Notes: a model not told the origin generated them from the sequence alone. A stretch of DNA of 64,000 nucleotides from Burkholderia cenocepacia (GCF_014211915.1 NZ_CP060039.1:2728001-2792000), one strand, 5' to 3'. Shown: positions 18,201 through 26,791, numbered from the stretch's first letter. Numbers and translations: made by a program.

Positions 18201-19436
18201 TTACGCTGTCGCCGTTTCCGGCCGCGCCTTCGCGAACGGACGGAACATCGTCGCGATCAGGAACGCGCCGAGCCCGATCGCGAACGAGCCGAGGTACAGC
18301 CAGCCGTAGCTGCCGAACGCATCGACGATCAGCCCGCCGGCGACCGGGCCCGCGGCCATCCCGAGGCTGCCGGCCATCGCGCAGCCGCCGATCACGGTGC
18401 CCATCATCCGCAGCGGAAAGTTCTCGCGCGCGAGCACCGAATACAGCGGCATCACGCCCGCATAGATGAAGCCGAACAGCGTCGCGACCGCGTAGAAGCC
18501 GTCGAGCGTGCGCACGAAGTAGTAGCCGAGCGCGCCGAGCGCCTGTGCGAGCAGCCCCGCCACCAGCATGCGCTTCGCGCCGAGGCGATCGCCGAGGACC
18601 CCGAACGCGATCCGGCCGCCCATGCCCGCCAGCCCTTCGACGCTGTAGATCGACACCGCGACGATCAGCGGAATCCCGCAGGTCACCGCGTAGCTGACCG
18701 TATGGAAGATCGGGCCCGAATGGGTCGCGCAGCAGAAGAAATTGGTCAGCACCAACACCATGAACTGCGGCGAACGCAGCGCATCCGCCACCGACATCGC
18801 GGCAGGCGCGCCGGCCGACGCAGGCGCAGGCGCCGCGTGGGCGGATGCAGGATCGAGCGCGGGCGCCCGGCGCACCAGCAGCGACACCGGGATCATCACG
18901 ACGGCCGCCAGCGCGGCGATCAGCAGCATCGACGCGCGCCAGTCGCGCACCGACACGAGCCAGGCGGCCAGCGGCGCCATTGTCATCGGCGCCATCCCCA
19001 TGCCGGCCGACACGAGCGATACCGCGAGGCTGCGGTGCGTGTCGAACCAGCCGGTCACGCACGCCATCATCGGCGCGAATATCGCGGCCGTCGCACTGCC
19101 CACGGCCAGGCCGAAGGTCAACTGGAACACGAGCAGCGACGGCGCGCGGCTCGCCAGCGCCAGGCTCGCCGACAACAGCACGGCGCCCGCGATGACGACC
19201 GGGCGCGTGCCGACGCGGTCCGACAGGCTGCCCCACGCCATGCTGGCGAACGCCATCGCGATGAAGCCGAGCGTCATCGCCGCGGAAATGCCGGTCATCG
19301 ACCAGCCCGTATCGCGCGCGATGGACCGCAGGAACACCGGCAACGAGAACATCGCGCCGATCGCGACGCAGCCCATCAGGCCGCCCGCGGCGACGATCAC
19401 CCAGCGGTATCGGGAATCCGGCATGTGGCGTGTCAT
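18201..19436 (-). CDS. MFS transporter (OxlT/monocarboxylate-like)
   Basis: Inner-membrane major facilitator of 411 residues with twelve hydrophobic segments split by a Pro/Ala-rich central loop (about residues 190-215). The MFS loop 2-3 motif is visible as GSLSDRVGTRPVV, and its repeat in the second half as GRIAFGVLGDRLGAKRMLV. The start MTRHMPDSRYRW is set by GAGGAGGG 5 nt upstream. It resembles transporters of small organic acids; the substrate is not predictable. It is divergent from the GntR/UTRA regulator, so its expression may be linked. Confidence 0.88.
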   Translation of the reverse strand: MTRHMPDSRYRWVIVAAGGLMGCVAIGAMFSLPVFLRSIARDTGWSMTGISAAMTLGFIAMAFASMAWGSLSDRVGTRPVVIAGAVLLSASLALASRAPSLLVFQLTFGLAVGSATAAIFAPMMACVTGWFDTHRSLAVSLVSAGMGMAPMTMAPLAAWLVSVRDWRASMLLIAALAAVVMIPVSLLVRRAPALDPASAHAAPAPASAGAPAAMSVADALRSPQFMVLVLTNFFCCATHSGPIFHTVSYAVTCGIPLIVAVSIYSVEGLAGMGGRIAFGVLGDRLGAKRMLVAGLLAQALGALGYYFVRTLDGFYAVATLFGFIYAGVMPLYSVLARENFPLRMMGTVIGGCAMAGSLGMAAGPVAGGLIVDAFGSYGWLYLGSFAIGLGAFLIATMFRPFAKARPETATA

Positions 19437-19672
19437 GTGGCCCTCCTCGTTGGTTGCACCATTCGCGGAAAACCGGGTGATGAGCGCATGGCGCGGCGCC
19501 CCGCCCGGTCGATATCGATACGACGGGCGACGCAGCGGGAAATCGACATGCGCGGCGTATGGGCCGCGGATTTTTATTGTCGGCGATTCCACGCGGCTCG
19601 CAAGGGTCGGATCATCCGCTCACCCCGCTCCCGCTTTTCCGCAACGGGAAATTCGAAATCACAAATAGTTGG

Positions 19673-19723
19673 TTGGGGCGCGCAATGACGCTGGCTACAC
19701 TCGCCCCATCTTGTCATAACAAG
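19673..19723 (+). promoter_or_regulatory. Promoter and operator candidate of the AprA-like operon
   Basis: TTGGGG (19673-19678), a 17-nt spacer and TACACT (19696-19701) form a moderate promoter. A palindrome CTTGT-CATA-ACAAG (19710-19723) lies at about the transcription start and ends 7 bp before the ATG. It also occupies the Shine-Dalgarno region; no strong ribosome site is otherwise visible. Binding by the regulator encoded next would block its own operon. Confidence 0.5.
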
Positions 19724-19730
19724 TTGACCG

Positions 19731-20501
19731 ATGACCCCACCCAACGTCGTGCCGCTGTCCGCGGCCCCGCTCTACGTGCAGATCAAGGACACGCTGCGCG
19801 CGCGCATTCTCGACGGCACCTACGCGCCGCACAGCCGGATGCCGTCCGAGCACGAGCTCTGCGCGATGTTCGACGTCAGCCGCATCACGGTGCGCCAGGC
19901 GCTCGGCGACCTGCAGAAGGAAGGCCTGCTGTTCAAGCTGCACGGCAAGGGCACGTTCGTGTCGAAGCCGAAGGCGTTCCAGAACGTGACGTCGCTGCAG
20001 GGTTTTGCCGAGGCGATGTCGTCGATGGGCTACGAGATCGTCAACCAGTTGCGCAGCCTGCGCACCGTGAAGGCCGATCGCCATCTCGCGACGAAGCTGA
20101 ACGTGCAGGAAGGCGCGCCGCTCGTCGAGATCCATCGCGTGCGGCTGCTGAACCGCGAACCCGTGTCGCTCGAACAGACCTGGGTGCCCGAAGCGCTCGG
20201 CAAGCGCCTCGCGGGCGCCGATCTCGCGACCCGCGACATCTTCCTGATCCTCGAGAACGACTGCGGCATCCCGCTCGGCCATGCCGACGTGTCGATCGAC
20301 GCGATCCTCGCGGACGACGAAATCGTCGACGCGCTGCACGTCGAGGAAAGCAGCCCCGTGCTGCGCATCGAGCGCCTCACGCACGACGCGTCGGGTGCGC
20401 CGATCGACTACGAATACCTCTACTTCCGCGGCGACGCCTTCCAGTACCGGTTGCGCGTCGACCGGCAAAAGGCGCGCAAACCTGCAAGGAGCCCGCGATG
20501 A
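19731..20501 (+). CDS. GntR family regulator, HutC/UTRA subfamily
   Basis: Regulator of 256 residues. The winged HTH (residues ~12-80) contains SRMPSEHELCAMFDVSRITVRQALGDLQKEGLLFKLHGKGTFV. The UTRA ligand-binding domain follows (residues ~95-245: LQGFAEAMSSMGYEIVNQ, EIHRVRLLNREPVSLEQTWVP, APIDYEYLYFRGDAFQYRL). It is the first gene of the AprA-like operon, and its stop overlaps the next start by 4 bp, so it is made together with the enzymes. It is most likely a local repressor relieved by the transported compound or a product of it. Confidence 0.93.
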   Translation: MTPPNVVPLSAAPLYVQIKDTLRARILDGTYAPHSRMPSEHELCAMFDVSRITVRQALGDLQKEGLLFKLHGKGTFVSKPKAFQNVTSLQGFAEAMSSMGYEIVNQLRSLRTVKADRHLATKLNVQEGAPLVEIHRVRLLNREPVSLEQTWVPEALGKRLAGADLATRDIFLILENDCGIPLGHADVSIDAILADDEIVDALHVEESSPVLRIERLTHDASGAPIDYEYLYFRGDAFQYRLRVDRQKARKPARSPR

Positions 20502-22237
20502 ATACCCATGTGCACGAATACGACGTCGTCGTGGTCGGCGGCGGCACGGCCGGCCCGATGGCCGCCATCAAGGCGAAGGAGCGCGATCCGTCGCTGCGCG
20601 TGCTGCTGCTCGAGAAGGCCAACGTGAAACGCAGCGGCGCGATCTCGATGGGGATGGACGGCCTGAACAACGCGGTGATCCCCGGTCATGCGACGCCCGA
20701 GCAATACACGCGCGAGATCACGATCGCCAACGACGGGATCGTCGACCAGGAAGCCGTGTACGCGTATGCGACGCACAGCTTCACGACGATCGAGCAGCTC
20801 GACCGCTGGGGCGTGAAGTTCGAGAAGGACGGCACCGGCGACTACGCGGTGAAGAAGGTCCATCACATGGGCTCGTACGTGCTGCCGATGCCGGAGGGCC
20901 ACGACATCAAGAAAGTGCTGTACCGGCAACTGAAGCGCGCACGCATCGCGATCACGAACCGGATCGTCGCGACGCGCGTGCTGACCGACGCGCAGGGGCG
21001 CGCGAGCGGCGTGCTCGGTTTCGATTGCCGCACCGCCGACTTCCACGTGATCCGCGCGAAGGCCGTGATCCTCTGCTGCGGCGCGGCCGGCCGTCTCGGG
21101 CTGCCGGCATCGGGCTACCTGATGGGCACGTACGAGAACCCGACCAACGCGGGTGACGGCTACGCGATGGCCTATCACGCGGGTGCCGCGCTCGCGAACC
21201 TCGAATGCTTCCAGATCAATCCGCTGATCAAGGATTACAACGGCCCGGCGTGCGCGTACGTGACGGGGCCGCTCGGCGGCTTCACCGCGAACGGCAAGGG
21301 TGAACGCTTCATCGAATGCGACTACTGGAGCGGCCAGATGATGTGGGAGTTCTACCAGGAACTGCAGAGCGGCAACGGCCCCGTGTTCCTGAAGCTCGAC
21401 CATCTCGCGGAAGAAACGATCCGGACCATCGAGCAGATCCTGCATACCAACGAACGGCCCAGCCGCGGCCGCTTCCATGCGGGGCGCGGCACCGACTACC
21501 GCAGCCAGATGGTCGAGATGCACATCTCCGAGATCGGCTTCTGCAGCGGCCACAGCGCGTCGGGCGTGTACGTGAACGCACGTGCCGAGACGACCGTGCC
21601 GGGGCTTTACGCGGCCGGCGACATGGCGGCCGTCCCGCACAACTACATGCTCGGGGCATTCACGTACGGCTGGTTCGCCGGGCAAAACGCAGCCGACTAC
21701 GTGGCCGGCCGCGACCACGCGCCGGTGGACGACCAACAGATCGACGCCGAGCGCACCCGCGTGCTCGCACCGCTGCTGCGCGAACGCGGGCTGGCGCCGG
21801 CGCAGGTCGAGTACAAGCTGCGCCGGATGGTGAACGACTACCTGCAACCGCCGAAGGTGACGCGCAAGATGGAGATCGGGCTGCAACGTTTTGACGGAAT
21901 TATTGAGGATATCGAAGAAATCAAGGCCGACAATCCGCACGAACTGATGCGTGCGGCCGAAGTGCGCGCGATCCGCGATTGCGCCGAAATGGCCGCGCGC
22001 GCGTCGCTGTTCCGCACCGAAAGCCGCTGGGGGCTGTACCACCATCGCGTCGATTTTCCGCACCGCAACGACGCGGAATGGTTCTGCCACACGTGGTTGC
22101 GCAAGGATACCGCAGGCGCGATGCGCAGCGAGAAGCGGCCGGTCGAACCGTACGTCGTGCCGCTCGCCGACGACGAACGCGGCGCCTACGCGCAGTTGCG
22201 CATCCGCGAACCGGCCGCGCTCGCGGCCGCCCTTTGA
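20498..22237 (+). CDS. AprA-like FAD-dependent oxidoreductase, fumarate reductase/adenylylsulfate reductase superfamily
   Basis: Flavoprotein of 579 residues. The FAD dinucleotide motif is VVVGGGTAGPMAAIKAKE (Gly14-Gly19), followed by LLLEKANVKRSGAISMGMDGLNN. That last stretch closely matches the equivalent segment of the AprA subunit of dissimilatory APS reductase (K.x.V.RSGA...G....N). It also has a second FAD contact (GLYAAGDMAAVPHNYMLGAFTYGWFAG) and the helical C-terminal domain. The downstream ferredoxin resembles AprB. AprA proteins are usually longer, and no ATP sulfurylase, QmoABC or dsr genes are nearby, so true sulfate respiration is unlikely. The natural substrate is unknown. NCBI-style labels such as fumarate reductase flavoprotein would be family-level only. 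Confidence 0.85.
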   Translation: MNTHVHEYDVVVVGGGTAGPMAAIKAKERDPSLRVLLLEKANVKRSGAISMGMDGLNNAVIPGHATPEQYTREITIANDGIVDQEAVYAYATHSFTTIEQLDRWGVKFEKDGTGDYAVKKVHHMGSYVLPMPEGHDIKKVLYRQLKRARIAITNRIVATRVLTDAQGRASGVLGFDCRTADFHVIRAKAVILCCGAAGRLGLPASGYLMGTYENPTNAGDGYAMAYHAGAALANLECFQINPLIKDYNGPACAYVTGPLGGFTANGKGERFIECDYWSGQMMWEFYQELQSGNGPVFLKLDHLAEETIRTIEQILHTNERPSRGRFHAGRGTDYRSQMVEMHISEIGFCSGHSASGVYVNARAETTVPGLYAAGDMAAVPHNYMLGAFTYGWFAGQNAADYVAGRDHAPVDDQQIDAERTRVLAPLLRERGLAPAQVEYKLRRMVNDYLQPPKVTRKMEIGLQRFDGIIEDIEEIKADNPHELMRAAEVRAIRDCAEMAARASLFRTESRWGLYHHRVDFPHRNDAEWFCHTWLRKDTAGAMRSEKRPVEPYVVPLADDERGAYAQLRIREPAALAAAL

Positions 22238-22248
22238 GGAACCTTGCC

Positions 22249-22494
22249 ATGTCCCATACCCCGCACGACATCTTCCAGCGCAGCAGCGCGCCCGTGACGA
22301 TCGACGAGTCGCTGTGCATCGCCGACAAGGGCTGCACCGTGTGCGTCGACGTGTGCCCGCTCGACCTGCTCGCGATCGACGTCACCAAGGGCAAGGCCTA
22401 CATGCAGTTCGACGAATGCTGGTACTGCATGCCGTGCGAACGCGACTGCCCGACCGGCGCGGTCAAGGTCGACATTCCTTACCTGCTGCGCTGA
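22249..22494 (+). CDS. AprB-like 2x[4Fe-4S] ferredoxin
   Basis: 81-residue electron carrier with two [4Fe-4S] sites. The cluster ligands fall in Cys23-x5-Cys29-x2-Cys32-x3-Cys36-Pro and Cys57-x2-Cys60-x2-Cys63-x3-Cys67-Pro. Wording such as VCPLDLLAIDVTKGKAYMQFDECWYCMPCERDCPTGAVKV parallels the cluster-binding half of AprB, but the C-terminal tail that embraces AprA in true APS reductases is absent. GAGGA lies 8 nt upstream. It follows the flavoprotein by 11 bp and is its likely redox partner. Confidence 0.9.
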   Translation: MSHTPHDIFQRSSAPVTIDESLCIADKGCTVCVDVCPLDLLAIDVTKGKAYMQFDECWYCMPCERDCPTGAVKVDIPYLLR

Positions 22495-22549
22495 CGCGGC
22501 GCGGCGCGGCGCCCACCAAGGATCGTGCCGGCCATTTTAACGGTGGAAT

Positions 22550-22609
22550 GCCGCTGTCAAACAGCGGCGCTCCTTTCCTCCCCGTCCTGAAGGGCCGGGT
22601 TTCTCGGAG
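22550..22609 (+). repeat. Two stem-loops in the 121-bp gap before the binding-protein gene; possible IS200/IS605-type end remnant
   Basis: A perfect 7-bp hairpin GCCGCTG-N5-CAGCGGC (22550-22568) is followed by TTTCCTCCCCGTCCTGAAGG and GGCCGGGTTTCTCGGAG, containing a second imperfect hairpin (22581-22587 with 22593-22599). The second part resembles the right ends I associate with IS200/IS605 elements carrying only tnpB. GGAG at 22606-22609 serves as ribosome site for the next gene. No transposase is present. Confidence 0.35.
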
Positions 22610-22615
22610 CAACTG

Positions 22616-24040
22616 ATGAAAACAACGCTACGGATGTTTCGCCTGCTCACCGCGTCGCTCGCGGTCGCGGCCACCGGTTTCGCGCATGCGGAGACGATCC
22701 GCGTCGCGATCGGCACACAGGACACGACGATCAACTGCGCGACCGGCGGCCTGCTGATCCGTGAACTGCATCTGCTCGACAAGTACCTGCCGCGCACCGG
22801 CAAGTACCAGGACGTGAAATACGACGTGCAGTGGAAGGATTTCACGTCCGGCGCGCCGCTCACCAACGAGATGGTCGCCGGCAAGCTCGACTTCGGCGCG
22901 ATGGCCGATTTCCCCGGTGCCTTGAACGGCGCGGCGTTCCGCAAGGCCGGCCGCAAGAGCGTGTTCATCACCGTGCTCGACGGCAGCATCGACGGCAGCG
23001 GCAACGGGATCGTCGTCCCGTCGAATTCGACGGTGCGCGGGCTGGCCGACCTCAAGGGCAAGACGATCTCGGTGCCGTTCGCATCGACCGCGCACGGCAT
23101 GCTGCTGCGCGCGATCAAGGCCCAGGGCTGGAACCCCGACACCGACGTGAACATCGTCACGCAGGCGCCCGAAGTGGCCGGCAGCGCGCTGAAGGCGAAC
23201 AAGATCGACGCGCATGCGGATTTCGTGCCGTTCGCCGACCTGTTCCCGTACCGCGGCATCGCGCGCAAGATCTACGACGGCGCGCAGACCCACGCGCCGA
23301 CCTTCCACGGCGCGCTCGTCGATGCGGACTACGCGCAGCGCTATCCGGAAATCGTCGTGGCCTATCTGCGTGCCGCGATCGAAGCGAACCGCCTGCTCGC
23401 GCAGAACCCGGAAAAGTACAGCCTGCTGATCGAGAAGGTCACCGGCATCGAGGCGCCGGTCGACTACCTGTATCACGGGCCGCTCGGCATCCAGACCCGC
23501 GACCTGACGTGGAAGCCCGAATACCGGCAAGCGGTCGCGACGGCGATCGATACGCTGAAGCTGCTGAAGAAGACCGACTCCGCGCCCGATCCCGCGACGT
23601 TCGTCGACGACCGCTATATCCGCGCGGCGTTCAAGGCGTCCGGGCTCGATTACGACGCGGCGTTGAAACACTACGGCAAGCAGCCGCTCGTCGCGAACGA
23701 TGCGACGACCGGCAAGCCGATCCGCGATTTCAACGACGTCGCGCAAGTGTGGCTCACCAGCGACGAACCGGTACGCAACTACGCGAGCCCCACCGCCGCG
23801 TTCGTGGCGCTCGGCAAACTCGGCCCGTCCGCGAAGGTGCGGGCGGTGTTCGTGCACGACCATGCGAGCGGCCTGAAGCTGTTCGCCGACCAGGCGTGGT
23901 ACGTGAAGGACGCACACGGCGTGCTCACCGCGTTCCTGTTGAAGTCGGGCGCCGACGCGTACGCGCAGCAGGTATCGGGCGCGGTGGTCGACTACGCGGC
24001 CGCGAAGACCGTCACCGCGCAGGCGCTCGCCGCCCGCTGA
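22616..24040 (+). CDS. ABC transporter periplasmic binding protein (SsuA/TauA/NrtA type) with NosL-like C-terminal extension
   Basis: 474-residue exported protein. The signal peptide is 1-25, cut after FAHA. Residues ~28-345 form the NMT1/SsuA-like binding domain (IRVAIGTQDTTINCATGGLLIREL, VAGKLDFGAMADFPGAL, LKGKTISVPFASTAHGMLLRAIKAQGW). This is over 100 residues longer than usual. The extension (~365-465) contains AVFVHDHASGLKLFADQAWYVKD, GVLTAF, GADAYAQ and SGAVVDYAAAK, which resembles the NosL copper-chaperone fold but lacks a CGM metal motif. The substrate is unknown; relatives carry sulfonates, nitrate or pyrimidine precursors. Confidence 0.85.
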   Translation: MKTTLRMFRLLTASLAVAATGFAHAETIRVAIGTQDTTINCATGGLLIRELHLLDKYLPRTGKYQDVKYDVQWKDFTSGAPLTNEMVAGKLDFGAMADFPGALNGAAFRKAGRKSVFITVLDGSIDGSGNGIVVPSNSTVRGLADLKGKTISVPFASTAHGMLLRAIKAQGWNPDTDVNIVTQAPEVAGSALKANKIDAHADFVPFADLFPYRGIARKIYDGAQTHAPTFHGALVDADYAQRYPEIVVAYLRAAIEANRLLAQNPEKYSLLIEKVTGIEAPVDYLYHGPLGIQTRDLTWKPEYRQAVATAIDTLKLLKKTDSAPDPATFVDDRYIRAAFKASGLDYDAALKHYGKQPLVANDATTGKPIRDFNDVAQVWLTSDEPVRNYASPTAAFVALGKLGPSAKVRAVFVHDHASGLKLFADQAWYVKDAHGVLTAFLLKSGADAYAQQVSGAVVDYAAAKTVTAQALAAR

Positions 24041-24086
24041 ACGTCGCGCGCCTTTCCCCTTCCATTCGTCGACACCGGACTTCCGC

Positions 24087-24962
24087 ATGGCTGCCACCCT
24101 CGACCTCGTCAAACGCCGTCTCGCCGACGCACCGCGCAGCGGTGACACCCGCTCGCCGCATTCCGCCGCGCGCCGCCGCTCGACCCCGATGCGCCGCCGC
24201 GCATGGCGCATCGCGTCGCTCGCCGCCTGCATCGCGCTGTGGCAGGCCGCTGTTCACTGGCGGCTGTCGCTCGGCATCGTCACGTTCGCGAACGTGCCCG
24301 CGCCGGCCGACGTCGGCCCCGCGCTGGCAGCGTTCCTGCAATCGCCGAAGCTGCCGATGCACCTGTTCGCGAGCATCACGCGCGTGCTGGCCGGCTTCGT
24401 CGCGGCGGCGGTCGCCGGCATCGGCCTCGGGCTCGCGATCGGCCGCTATCGCGCGCTCGAGGACACGCTGCTGCCGCCGCTCGAGATGCTGCGGCCGATT
24501 CCGGCCGTCGCGTGGATTCCGCTCGCGATCCTGATGTTCCCGTCGTCCGAGCTGAGCATGATGTTCATCACGTTCGTCGGCGCGCTGTTCCCGATCCTGC
24601 TCAATACCGTGCATGGCGCCGAAGCCGTCGACCCGCGACTCGTCGCGACCGCGCGCAGCCTCGGCACGCGCGGCCTCGCGCTCTATGCGGAAGTGATCCT
24701 GCCCGGCGCCGCGCCATCGATCTTCACGGGCCTGTCGATCGGAATGGGCACCGCGTGGTTCTGCCTCGTCACGGCCGAGATGATCGCGGGCCAGTACGGG
24801 ATCGGCTATTTCACGTGGGAATCCTATACGTTGCAGAACTACCCGGACATCGTGGTCGGCATGGCGCTAATCGGCCTGCTCGGGATGGGCAGCAGCCTGC
24901 TCGTCAAGCGTATCGGCGCGGCGCTCACGCCGTGGTACGCACCGCGTGGAGGCCGATCATGA
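24087..24962 (+). CDS. ABC transporter permease, SsuC/TauC family
   Basis: Inner-membrane permease of 291 residues with a ~45-residue basic N-terminal extension and six hydrophobic segments. The EAA loop that contacts the ATPase is recognisable as HGAEAVDPRLVATARSLGTRGLALYAEVILPGAAPSIFTGL, typical of the nitrate/taurine/sulfonate family. Its TGA overlaps the ATPase start by 4 bp (ATGA). It lies 46 bp after the binding-protein gene. Confidence 0.92.
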   Translation: MAATLDLVKRRLADAPRSGDTRSPHSAARRRSTPMRRRAWRIASLAACIALWQAAVHWRLSLGIVTFANVPAPADVGPALAAFLQSPKLPMHLFASITRVLAGFVAAAVAGIGLGLAIGRYRALEDTLLPPLEMLRPIPAVAWIPLAILMFPSSELSMMFITFVGALFPILLNTVHGAEAVDPRLVATARSLGTRGLALYAEVILPGAAPSIFTGLSIGMGTAWFCLVTAEMIAGQYGIGYFTWESYTLQNYPDIVVGMALIGLLGMGSSLLVKRIGAALTPWYAPRGGRS

Positions 24963-25747
24963 GTACGCCGGACATTGCGTCGCCCGCGCCCGGCCGTATC
25001 GGCGTGCGCGCGCTGACGATCGAACTCGGCCCGCCGCATGCGCGCTTCGCGGCGCTCGATACGCTCGACGTCGACATCTCACCCGGCGAATTCGTCTGCG
25101 TGCTCGGGCCGTCCGGCTGCGGGAAATCGACGCTGCTCGGCGCGCTCGCCGGCCACGTCGCGGCCACGCATGGCGAGATCATGGTCGACGGCGAACGCGT
25201 CGACCGCCCGCATCCCGATCGCGGGCTCGTGTTCCAGCAGCACACGCTGTTTCCGTGGAAGCGCGTGATCGACAACGTCGCGTTCGGCCTGAAGATGAAA
25301 GGCGTGCCCGCGCGGGAGCGCCGCCGCGAAGCGGCCGAACTGCTCGAACTCGTCGGGCTCGGCGGCTTCGGCGCGCACTATCCCGCGCAGCTTTCCGGCG
25401 GCATGCAGCAGCGCGTCGAGATCGCCCGCGTGCTGATCAACCGGCCGCGCGTGCTGCTGATGGACGAGCCGTTCGGCGCGCTCGACGCGCAGACGCGCCG
25501 GATGATGCAGACGCTGCTGCTCGACATCTGGTCGCGCATCGGCACGACCGTGCTGTTCGTCACGCACGACATCGAGGAAGCGCTGTTTCTCGGCGACCGC
25601 ATCCTGATGCTGTCGCCGCGGCCCGCGCGCATCGTCGCCGATATCCGCGTGCCGCTCGCGCGGCCGCGCACCGACGACAGCACGACCGAGCCCGCGTTCG
25701 TCGACATCAAACGCCGCTGCCTCGCGCTGTTGCGCGACGCCGCCTGA
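24959..25747 (+). CDS. ABC transporter ATP-binding protein, SsuB/TauB family
   Basis: 262-residue ATPase energising the adjacent permease. The Walker A motif is GPSGCGKST, the Q-loop VFQQHTLFPWK, the signature LSGGMQQR, Walker B RVLLMDEPFGALD, and the switch His in LFVTHDIEEALFL. VFQQ..LFPW is typical for importers of the nitrate/sulfonate group. The start ATG 24959 is coupled to the permease stop. Longer open frames upstream lie inside the permease gene and are not meaningful. Confidence 0.94.
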   Translation: MSTPDIASPAPGRIGVRALTIELGPPHARFAALDTLDVDISPGEFVCVLGPSGCGKSTLLGALAGHVAATHGEIMVDGERVDRPHPDRGLVFQQHTLFPWKRVIDNVAFGLKMKGVPARERRREAAELLELVGLGGFGAHYPAQLSGGMQQRVEIARVLINRPRVLLMDEPFGALDAQTRRMMQTLLLDIWSRIGTTVLFVTHDIEEALFLGDRILMLSPRPARIVADIRVPLARPRTDDSTTEPAFVDIKRRCLALLRDAA

Positions 25748-25786
25748 ACGCACGTGCCCGCCCATTCACCGCACCGACTCTTTCCC

Positions 25787-26791
25787 ATGACCGCTTCTTC
25801 CTCCGCTTTCCCGCTGCCCGGCGTGCCGGCCGCCGATCACGCCGATCATGCCGCGCTCGTCGCGCGCCTCGCCGCGGCCGACGCATCGGTGCGCCGCATC
25901 GCGCTGCTCGAACTCGCCGATCTCGAAGCGCCCGAACTCGTGCCGTCGTTCATCGCGGCGCTGCGCGACGACCCGTCGGCCGACGTGCGCAGCGAGGCCG
26001 CGCGCGTGCTCGACGCATGGGAGCAGCCCGAGGTCGTCGACGCGCTGTGCCACGCGCTGCTCGATCCGGACGACGGCGTGCGCGCCACCGCCGCGCAAAG
26101 CCTGTCCGAACTGAAGGACACGGCATCGGGCGCCGTGCTGTGCCGCTGGGCCGATCGGCCGGAGCCGTTCGTGCGCGGCGCCGTGCTGCGCGGCTTGCGC
26201 GAGTTGCGCGACCCCGACGCGTTCGCGCCCGCGCTGCGCGCGCTCGACGCGAGCGCCGCTGCCGTCCGCGCCGAGGCGGTCGTCGTGCTCGGCTGGCTCA
26301 AGGACGGCCGCGCGCTGCCGCCGCTCGCCCGCGTCGCGACCGCGGACGCCGACGCGGACGTGCGGCGCGCCGCGGTCGGCGCGATCGGGTTTGCGGCGGC
26401 GGGCGACACCGCCGTCGTCACCGCGTTGCTCGCGGCGCTGCGTGACGCCGAGTGGCAGGTGCGCGAGGAAGCCGCCAGCACGCTCGGCAAGCTGCGCATC
26501 ACCGTTGCGCGCGACCCGCTCGTCGCCGCGCTCGACGACGATTACTGGCAAGTGCGCGTGCGTGCCGTCCGCGCGCTGGGCCAATTGCGCGATGCGGCCG
26601 CGGCGTCGGCCGTCGTCGCGCTGCTCTCGCATGCGATCAGCAATCTGCGCAAGGAAGCCGCGCTCGCGCTCGGCGAATTGCGCGACCGGGCGACGCTGCC
26701 CGCGCTGCACGACGCACTCGACGATCGCGACCCCGAAGTCCGCAAGGCCGTGCGGATCGCGATCGGACAGATCGACGAGGCGTCGCGATGA
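25787..26791 (+). CDS. HEAT-repeat protein
   Basis: 334-residue all-helical protein built almost entirely of ~31-residue HEAT/PBS-lyase-like repeats. Examples are DDPSADVRSEAARVLDAW, DPDDGVRATAAQSLSELKD, DADADVRRAAVGAIGFAAAGD, DAEWQVREEAASTLGKL, DDYWQVRVRAVRALGQLRD and DRDPEVRKAVRIAIGQI. No signal peptide. Such proteins act as scaffolds, and some help insert cofactors (the CpcE/F lyases), so it may assist assembly of the flavoprotein-ferredoxin pair. That is inference from operon position. The ATG 25787 is preferred over GTG 25754. Its stop overlaps the next start by 4 bp. Confidence 0.88.
   Translation: MTASSSAFPLPGVPAADHADHAALVARLAAADASVRRIALLELADLEAPELVPSFIAALRDDPSADVRSEAARVLDAWEQPEVVDALCHALLDPDDGVRATAAQSLSELKDTASGAVLCRWADRPEPFVRGAVLRGLRELRDPDAFAPALRALDASAAAVRAEAVVVLGWLKDGRALPPLARVATADADADVRRAAVGAIGFAAAGDTAVVTALLAALRDAEWQVREEAASTLGKLRITVARDPLVAALDDDYWQVRVRAVRALGQLRDAAAASAVVALLSHAISNLRKEAALALGELRDRATLPALHDALDDRDPEVRKAVRIAIGQIDEASR

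Noticed and set aside
18090..19688. 532-codon plus-strand frame over the MFS gene
   Set aside because: His/Arg/Asp-rich shadow of a real membrane protein; no hydrophobic pattern or motif.
20420..22090. 556-codon minus-strand frame opposite the AprA-like gene
   Set aside because: No recognisable domain; the FAD motifs are on the plus strand.
20498..22494. Genuine dissimilatory APS reductase (sulfate respiration)
   Set aside because: Flavoprotein is shorter than AprA, the ferredoxin lacks the AprB tail, and no sat, qmo or dsr genes are present; an AprA-like enzyme of other function is more likely.
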